From Ardenticatenaceae bacterium (lineage in GTDB: Bacteria; Chloroflexota; Anaerolineae; Promineifilales; Promineifilaceae), in the NCBI GenBank assembly GCA_020634395.1, contig JACKBU010000001.1:248001-312000 (forward strand): a stretch of 64,000 bases of DNA, written 5' to 3'. The first letter of the stretch is position 1; every line of letters begins with the position of its first letter. A program made the position numbers and the translations under genes. Below are positions 58,682 to 64,000 of the stretch, in pieces. Below the pieces are notes generated by a model. That model had not been told where the DNA came from. It did not search any database and saw only the letters and a program-made list of their open reading frames with translations.

Positions 58682-60106
58682 ATGACATCCCCCAACCCAT
58701 TTTTACAGCTAGACCGGCAGATGGTCGGCGACGTGTACACCAGCAGCGAAGTGATGGACAACCTGACCATCCTCTGCGACGAGTTCGGCTCTCGTTTTGG
58801 CGGCACACCCGGCGAAAAACAGGCCGCCGACTTCATGCTGGCCAAGCTCACCGAATATGGCCTGCAAAACGTCCATCTAGAACCAGTCGACTATATCGGC
58901 TGGCGGCGCGGCGAGGTGAAGCTGCAGGTCATCAGCCCCATTCATAAAGAGATACCGTGCATCACACTGCCCCACTCGCCGGCCTGCCAGCTAGAAGGCA
59001 CGCTGATCGATATGGGCGATGGCGCGCCGGAGGACTTTGAAGCCCGCGCCGCCGACATCAAAGGCAAAATCGTCCTGACCACCAGCGAAGTAAAACCGAA
59101 AGGCAGCAGCCGTTGGGTACATCGCATGGAAAAACACGGCCGTGCCCTCGTTGCCGGCGCAACCGGCTTCATTTTCATCAACCACTACCCAGGCTACGGC
59201 CCGGCCACCGGCGGCATCGGCCACAACGGCGCGTCGCTCATTCCGGGCATTTCCGTGGCCCTGGAAGATGGCGCCTATTTGCAGCGCCTTATCAAGCAGC
59301 ATGGCGAGGTCAAAATCCGTCTCACCAGCACAGACGAAATCGCGCCGATGGTTTCCTGGAATGTCATCGGCGAGCTGCCGGGGCAGCAGCACCCAGAGCA
59401 GTTCATCATGCTGGGCTGCCACTACGACGGCCACGACATCTCCCAGGGCGCGACTGATCCGGCCTCCGGTACGGTGGCTCTGATGGAAGCGGCGCGTGTG
59501 CTGGCCACCTATGCCGCCGACAAACTGCCCATCACGGTGCGGTTTGCCCTGTGGGGTATCGAGGAGATTGGCTTGATTGGCTCCACGCAGTACGTAGCGC
59601 AGCACGCCGACGAGCTGGCAAACTTGCGCTTTTACCTGAACATGGACATGGCCGGCAGCCTGCCCAACAAGGGCATTGTGCTGAACAAGTGGCCGGAACT
59701 GGAGCCAATTTTGGCCGGCTGGAGCGCCGAAATGGCCCTGCCCTTTGGCGTAGAGCAGTCGATCAACGCCCATTCAGACCACTATCCGTTCTTGATGGCC
59801 GGTGTACCCACCGGCGGGATTGGCACTGTAGGCGGACCGGCGCGCAGCGGCCGTGGCTACGCCCACACCCGCTATGACACACTGGATAAGACCGATATGA
59901 CCAGTCTGCGAGAAGCGGCCGTGCTGGCGGCGCGCCTGGCCTGGCGCATGGCCAATGCCGCCGCTTCAGGTGATTGGCCTGCCCGGCAGCGCGGCCGTGA
60001 TGTCGTAGCCGAATTGTTGGACAACCCCGATAACAAAGAAGAGGAAGCCTTTTTCGCCCGACTGGACGCCTTTTACAAGCAGGCGCGTGCCGAGGGTTCT
60101 CAGTAG
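58682..60106 (+). CDS. M28 family metallopeptidase
   Basis: A 474-residue zinc aminopeptidase-like protein without signal peptide. Family marks: LCDEFGSRFGGTPGEKQAADFML, a PA domain (about 110-250), then the zinc site MLGCHYDGHDISQGATDPASGTVALMEAAR (His, Asp), ALWGIEEIGLIGS (catalytic Glu pair), NLRFYLNMDMAG and NAHSDHYPFLMAGVP with the last His. The substrate is unknown. GAGGAGAA precedes the ATG. Confidence 0.93.
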   Translation: MTSPNPFLQLDRQMVGDVYTSSEVMDNLTILCDEFGSRFGGTPGEKQAADFMLAKLTEYGLQNVHLEPVDYIGWRRGEVKLQVISPIHKEIPCITLPHSPACQLEGTLIDMGDGAPEDFEARAADIKGKIVLTTSEVKPKGSSRWVHRMEKHGRALVAGATGFIFINHYPGYGPATGGIGHNGASLIPGISVALEDGAYLQRLIKQHGEVKIRLTSTDEIAPMVSWNVIGELPGQQHPEQFIMLGCHYDGHDISQGATDPASGTVALMEAARVLATYAADKLPITVRFALWGIEEIGLIGSTQYVAQHADELANLRFYLNMDMAGSLPNKGIVLNKWPELEPILAGWSAEMALPFGVEQSINAHSDHYPFLMAGVPTGGIGTVGGPARSGRGYAHTRYDTLDKTDMTSLREAAVLAARLAWRMANAAASGDWPARQRGRDVVAELLDNPDNKEEEAFFARLDAFYKQARAEGSQ

Positions 60107-60181
60107 CCGCGAAGTCTTTTTTGCGCTCTGTGCAGCCCGTCTGGCCCGATTGTAAAATCGCGGCTACGGGAATTGGAAAGC

Positions 60182-60213
60182 AAAGAGCCTGGCGAGGGGC
60201 CAGGCTCTTTTTT
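60182..60213. terminator. Intrinsic terminator after the M28 peptidase gene
   Basis: Stem GAGCCTGG/CCAGGCTC with AAA before and six T after; serves the peptidase gene (+) and possibly pspC (-). Confidence 0.92.
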
Positions 60214-60232
60214 AGGTTCGTTGGTTGGTGGG

Positions 60233-60427
60233 TCAGGCGCGGGGGATGACAAGCCAGAGCAAAATGTAGGGCAGAAAGCCGGGCAAACCGCCGGGCAGAA
60301 GCAAAATCAAGAAGAGTAAACGGAACCAGAAAGGGCTGATTCCATAAAACTCACCGAGGCCTCCGCACACGCCTGCCACGATGCCATTTTGCCGTCTCAG
60401 CTTGTGGGTCGATTTCATTGAACTCAT
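60233..60427 (-). CDS. PspC domain protein
   Basis: A 64-residue membrane protein with the PspC pattern KLRRQNGIVAGVCGGLGEFYGISPFWFRLLFLI followed by a second hydrophobic segment LPYILLWLVIP. PspC senses envelope stress together with PspA in proteobacteria; as a stand-alone gene here the role is unknown. GGAGG lies 6 nt before the ATG. Confidence 0.93.
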   Translation of the reverse strand: MSSMKSTHKLRRQNGIVAGVCGGLGEFYGISPFWFRLLFLILLLPGGLPGFLPYILLWLVIPRA

Positions 60428-60513
60428 TATTACCTCCAGTTGCAGCTCTAAAGCTGCTTCATTGTCATTCAGTAAGTATTACGCAAGGAGGTGACAATGG
60501 TTGCGGCGGCAAA

Positions 60514-61818
60514 CTAAATGATATGTCCGCGCTCCAGCCGAATAGCCTCGATTAGCCGCTCTAAACCCTGATCGCGGCGCTGCATATAGCTGACGATTTC
60601 GCGCACTTTGGCGCCTTTGCCTTCGCCTGGCAAGAAATTGTAGTCAAAGCCGAGTTCAAAGCAGAGTGTGCGCAGTTCTTCAAAGTCGAAGTAATCGTTG
60701 AGCAGGCGGCGCAGTTCGCTGGGACGGATGAGGGGGGAAACGGCCGTGTTTTCGTTCTCCGCTTCTTCCGCCACATCACCAAACTGGCGTATCCATTCCG
60801 CAAAGATAGCGCCGTTTACGGACCACCCATTCAAGCCGGGCACGATCAGCCCCAACGAGCGCAGCCGCCGCCGGGCAGCGTTGAGTTCTGTACTGTGGCA
60901 GTTGGCGGGGTCAACGGCCGTGCGCATACCCAGACTATGCAGCAGCAAACGTTCGCACTGGTTCAGACTGCGCCACCACTGATCAAAATACGGCGTCAGC
61001 GAAGCCACCATTTGCGGCAAAATGGCATTAAAAGTGGGCGGCATGCCATACAGTTTTGTTTCGTACCATTTGGCGGCCGTAGCCTGGATAAAAAACGGCA
61101 ACGACCCGGCCAGGGCGTGGATATCCGCCACTTCATTGTCCGAATACATCAGCCCGGACTGCGAAGCAGGCTGGCGAATCAACAAATCCACTTCCGGCAA
61201 ATCCAGGCCCGGCAAATAGATGGGGGTAGGGTAGAAAATGTTGTAGAAAGGAGACGTAGGCGGCAGGCCGATGTGCTCGCCCAACTGGTACAAATCCCAG
61301 TAGGAAGCGGTGACACAGGCCAACTCATAATCCAACACACTGGTCATCGCCCGCAGTTCTGTCAGAAAATCCTCTGAAAACGAACCGGTGCGAATATGGT
61401 CAAATTCGTCCAGCAGCAAGATGATGCGGCGATGCGGATGCTGGCACAAAATAGTCTCCACGTCATACAGACTTGTTTCGTCGGGCAGCGTTTGCCAAAG
61501 GTTGAGGGGCCTGGTACCGCTAAGGGATTGGTTGAGCTTTTTCAGGAGGCGATTGTAAAAATCGGCCGGCGTTTTGCAGAAGGACATGTCGATGTAGATC
61601 ATGACATAGTCGCGCGGATTGGGAACGTAACGCGACATTACTTCGTGGTTGGACACGTATTGCAGAAAGGAAGTTTTTCCGGCGCGACGAACGCCCAAAA
61701 CGCTTAGCGATTGGGCCTGGGTCCCGGCGACGATTTCAAAGAATCGGGCTACCTGATGGGAACGGCCGTAAAAGTCTTCTGGTCGCTTGATAGGATGGCC
61801 GACAATATAGGTCAACAT
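60514..61818 (-). CDS. STAND/AAA-like ATPase with C-terminal Death-like effector-associated domain
   Basis: A 434-residue protein. The N-terminal ATPase of the archaeal-ATPase/STAND type has an FYGR box, Walker A LGVRRAGKTSFLQYV, Walker B IILLLDEFDHI and a sensor-like ACVTASYWDLY. A winged helix follows (LLHSLGMR to GWSVNGAIFAEWIRQF). The last 65 residues (ELRRLLNDYFDFEELRTLCF, GFDYNFLPGEGKGAKVREIV) match the helical Death-like/effector-associated adaptor domains of bacterial conflict NTPases. GGGGAG precedes the ATG. It lies 16 nt after the Nudix-ATPase gene, likely in one operon. Confidence 0.8.
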   Translation of the reverse strand: MLTYIVGHPIKRPEDFYGRSHQVARFFEIVAGTQAQSLSVLGVRRAGKTSFLQYVSNHEVMSRYVPNPRDYVMIYIDMSFCKTPADFYNRLLKKLNQSLSGTRPLNLWQTLPDETSLYDVETILCQHPHRRIILLLDEFDHIRTGSFSEDFLTELRAMTSVLDYELACVTASYWDLYQLGEHIGLPPTSPFYNIFYPTPIYLPGLDLPEVDLLIRQPASQSGLMYSDNEVADIHALAGSLPFFIQATAAKWYETKLYGMPPTFNAILPQMVASLTPYFDQWWRSLNQCERLLLHSLGMRTAVDPANCHSTELNAARRRLRSLGLIVPGLNGWSVNGAIFAEWIRQFGDVAEEAENENTAVSPLIRPSELRRLLNDYFDFEELRTLCFELGFDYNFLPGEGKGAKVREIVSYMQRRDQGLERLIEAIRLERGHII

Positions 61819-61834
61819 GTATTATCTACTCCCC

Positions 61835-64000
61835 TTAATCCAATAATGAGCCTAACGGCCGTTTACTTACAATCCAGCCCCGCAGCAAGTCAAACGAAAC
61901 CGAGTAGGTATAATCTTTGCTGATCAGCGTCGGCTGCCAGCCGCCCGGCCGGGGAAGACGCGTCTGCAATTCCCGCTCCACGGGCTGCCGGTTGATCAAC
62001 CGGCGCTGCTCTAACTTCTTCAAGACCTGGTTCAACGCCTCATCGGCAAAATCCACATCGCGCAGCCGCGCGGCAATTTCTGGTCGAGAAATCGCTTCTT
62101 CTCCCTGGTCCAAGCGGCCGGCCAATGCTGCCAGCACCAACTGTTCTTCACGCGAGCATTCGTTCCAAAGGTGCAGCAAATGACTGTCATCCTCTTCAAT
62201 GATGTGATCGAACGTTTCCCGCACGTCGGCAATAGAAATCAGCTTACTCCGGTTTCCGGTCAAATTCGTGGCGCTGATCAGACGATGGCAAATGAGCTGG
62301 CTAAAATACGGATGTCCCCGGGCGGCCAGCCAGATCCGATCAATCGCCAGATCATCATACTGAATCATCGGGGCGACAGGATCACGAATCAGCCGCTCCG
62401 TTTCTTCACGAGTCAATGACACAATTTCCCGGCTTATGCCCACGTGAAACACAATGCTCCAATAATCTTCCACCAACTGGTTGGTCCCTACCAGGATAAA
62501 CGTCATGCGCGTACGATGCTGCATCAGCGAGCGCAAATAAGGCAAAATATCCTGATTTAGCAAACCACGCTCGATACTTACCTGAAGTTGTTCCAACTCA
62601 TCCATGATCAGCACGAGCAGGCCATTTTCTGGCAGACTCGCCTCAACCCCGTCCAGAAAGTCGTCAAAATCCCGGTAGATGGAACCATTACCGGACCAGG
62701 ACTGCGGCAGCGCAATATTTATCTGCCGGCGGCTTAAATTACGAACAATCTCGCGGCTCAGGCGATCAAAAAACTCGGTCGTCTCACAGCCAGCCAGGCG
62801 CTGCAAATCAATGTAAACCGGGAAAATGGGATAATTGGGGTATTCACGAATGTTTTTGCCGCGATGGCCGCCGACGAGCTGGTATAGGGTAGAAGTTTTG
62901 CCCATGCGACGCTGGCCGTAGAGGATGAGCGTATGCGGTTGGGTTTTACCAATCAGGTTCTCTTCGATCCACTGAAAAACGTCTTCACGGCCCATGTAAA
63001 GCGCTTCCGACGCGGCCGTGAGGGGTTTGCCTACGACGTACGGATTGTCAATGTGGAAGGCCGAGCGCACCTGCGAGTCGAAGTACACTTCTGCCTCTAA
63101 AATCTGGCGGTATTCGTGACCGCGCACATCGTAAAAGGTGGCGCGCAGCAGGATGCGGGCTTCCTTTTCGCGGGGACGCAGCCAGATGGTAAGAGGCACG
63201 ACCTGCCCGGAGTTGATGGCGCCTACCTGAATGACGGCCGAATCTTTTTCGGCTTCGTAAGAAGGCGATGGCAGCACGTCAATGGTCACGTTTTCTACGA
63301 TGTCGGTGAACCGGGGATTGACCAGTTGGCCTACGAGCTGCGCCCGTCCTCGACTCACGACAATGTGGTTGTTGTCCAGTTTGAACTCTAAGACCGTGGG
63401 CACGTCTCGCTCTTCGGCCGTTATCTCGCCCAGTTCGTGCAAGATCATGCGCGTGGTAGCCGAAATCTGGCGATTGGAGACGGTACGCAGGCGCTCGATT
63501 TCGGCTCTGGAAACCAACACGTTTTCCCGATCGGATGACAGGCGTTGGGCCAGCCAGTCGTACTCTTCGCGGGTCACAGGATGACGGGGCAAAAACTCGA
63601 TTTTGAAGACGTGGAACTCATAATCTTTGAAAACAAAATCACGCTGCGAAAATTGGCGCTGGTAGAGCGGCTTATATTCCCACACAATGCGGTAGTCGCG
63701 CGGGCTTTGCAGGCCTAATTCTTCCTGGAGTTTACGCTGGATGGTGCGGGCAAACGAATCCCGATCGCCCTGGCTGTTATCCATACGGCCGCCGACCAGA
63801 TTAAACATATCCCAGTTGGCGTTCCACTGGAGCAGGTACTTGCGTTCTTCGCCGCTGCCCACGGTGATAAAGGCAAAAGCACTGCGCGCGCGCAGTGTAT
63901 TGAGAACTCGGCTGACTTCTAACGGCCGTTCTATTCCCCTTATCGCCTGCTTTCCGGCAACCAGACCCGAGCACAAGGCCAGCCGTTTCGCCCAGGGATA
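61835..64000 (-). CDS. Nudix-like domain fused to STAND/AAA ATPase (runs off the right edge)
   Basis: At least 713 residues; the frame stays open to the window edge (upstream codons YPWAKRLALCSG), so the start is outside. Near residue 35-95: FAFITVGSGEERKYLLQW and GGRMDNSQGD...RKLQEELGL, a Nudix box with Arg-Lys for the usual Arg-Glu. Then a beta-sandwich region (about 190-305), a STAND-type ATPase with Walker A YGQRRMGKTSTLYQL and Walker B LLVLIMDELEQL, and a winged-helix end. The Nudix call is by motif; catalytic ability is uncertain. Partner of the Death-domain ATPase downstream. Confidence 0.75.
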   Translation of the reverse strand, partial: YPWAKRLALCSGLVAGKQAIRGIERPLEVSRVLNTLRARSAFAFITVGSGEERKYLLQWNANWDMFNLVGGRMDNSQGDRDSFARTIQRKLQEELGLQSPRDYRIVWEYKPLYQRQFSQRDFVFKDYEFHVFKIEFLPRHPVTREEYDWLAQRLSSDRENVLVSRAEIERLRTVSNRQISATTRMILHELGEITAEERDVPTVLEFKLDNNHIVVSRGRAQLVGQLVNPRFTDIVENVTIDVLPSPSYEAEKDSAVIQVGAINSGQVVPLTIWLRPREKEARILLRATFYDVRGHEYRQILEAEVYFDSQVRSAFHIDNPYVVGKPLTAASEALYMGREDVFQWIEENLIGKTQPHTLILYGQRRMGKTSTLYQLVGGHRGKNIREYPNYPIFPVYIDLQRLAGCETTEFFDRLSREIVRNLSRRQINIALPQSWSGNGSIYRDFDDFLDGVEASLPENGLLVLIMDELEQLQVSIERGLLNQDILPYLRSLMQHRTRMTFILVGTNQLVEDYWSIVFHVGISREIVSLTREETERLIRDPVAPMIQYDDLAIDRIWLAARGHPYFSQLICHRLISATNLTGNRSKLISIADVRETFDHIIEEDDSHLLHLWNECSREEQLVLAALAGRLDQGEEAISRPEIAARLRDVDFADEALNQVLKKLEQRRLINRQPVERELQTRLPRPGGWQPTLISKDYTYSVSFDLLRGWIVSKRPLGSLLD

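Larger units (their letters stand above)
1014..63929. repeat. Highly iterated palindrome ACGGCCGT dispersed across the window
   Basis: The 8-bp palindrome ACGGCCGT is found about 130 times by hand count from 1014 to 63929, roughly one per 480 bp, often as GAAACGGCCGT or AACGGCCGTTT. At this base composition one or two would be expected by chance. Copies lie on both sides of gene boundaries and in all three codon phases. They give Thr-Ala-Val, Asn/Asp/Tyr-Gly-Arg or Arg-Pro in proteins. It resembles HIP1 of cyanobacteria or DNA uptake sequences in density, but the core is different. Function is unknown. Confidence 0.95.

Noticed and set aside
60514..64000. Calling the ATPase pair a known Avs or other named defence system
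   Set aside because: No nuclease, protease or other named effector domain and no tetratricopeptide sensor can be seen; the naming would be a guess.

Overview
The window is a chromosomal stretch of a GC-rich bacterium, most likely a member of the Chloroflexota (Anaerolineae-like). This is inferred from the gene mix: long soluble GAF-type sensor kinases, lipoproteins with Thr/Pro/Ala-rich linkers, a SAM-I riboswitch before metK, PrsW, PgpH, and STAND-type ATPases. There is no rRNA, prophage, IS transposase or CRISPR array. No single marker fixes the taxonomy. The strongest signal is genome-wide in style: the 8-bp palindrome ACGGCCGT occurs about 130 times by hand count, in genes and between genes, where one or two would be expected.

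Layout. 1-6.7 kb, minus strand: 5' end of ffh with a structured leader; metK with promoter, SAM-I riboswitch and terminator; fabI; a 3-methyladenine DNA glycosylase whose start overlaps the end of a multi-GAF histidine kinase. 6.8-11.9 kb, plus: FabL-like reductase, proline dehydrogenase, RmlC-like epimerase, a six-hairpin glycosidase and a GT4 glycosyltransferase. 11.9-22.0 kb, mostly minus: dgkA-ybeY-pgpH-yqeY, a methyltransferase/fructosamine-kinase/lipoprotein operon, cobalamin adenosyltransferase, initiator tRNA, pterin dehydratase, V4R protein and GNAT. 22.0-25.7 kb, plus: recA, recX, rny. 25.8-36.2 kb: aldo/keto reductase, cupin, flippase-like protein, GT4, a methyltransferase/GT-C fusion, AI-2E family transporter, VOC protein, quinone oxidoreductase. 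36.4-47.8 kb: PRTase, a four-helix-bundle (23S IVS-type) gene inside an inverted repeat, hyuB, orphan cpaF, a VanY-CapA lipoprotein pair, PfkB kinase, DUF4342, PrsW, DinB, HAD. 48.3-48.7 kb: tRNA-Arg and two tRNA-Ser. 48.8-60.4 kb: small hypothetical genes, FmdB, PH-domain protein, an OmpR/kinase pair, plsC, a LysM lipoprotein, a second kinase behind a 22-bp tandem array, M28 peptidase, PspC. 60.5-64 kb: two adjacent STAND-like ATPase genes, one with a C-terminal Death-like (effector-associated) domain and one with an N-terminal Nudix-like domain. This pair is the best candidate for an undescribed conflict or signalling system.

Intergenic spaces are rich in short-word inverted repeats of several families (GGAGATTGGAGAC, GTGTTCAGGTGTTTAAG, GCTGTAAGCTATAAGC, CACGGATTTTCACGGAT, GAGAGCGAGAGCTAG). 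Three palindromic elements sit in frame inside genes: two in hyuB and one in the linker of the methyltransferase/GT-C fusion, much like Rickettsia palindromic elements. Pairs of ACGGCCGT also build hairpins, including one just before recX. All family assignments come from reading the translations against remembered family motifs; no database search was run.
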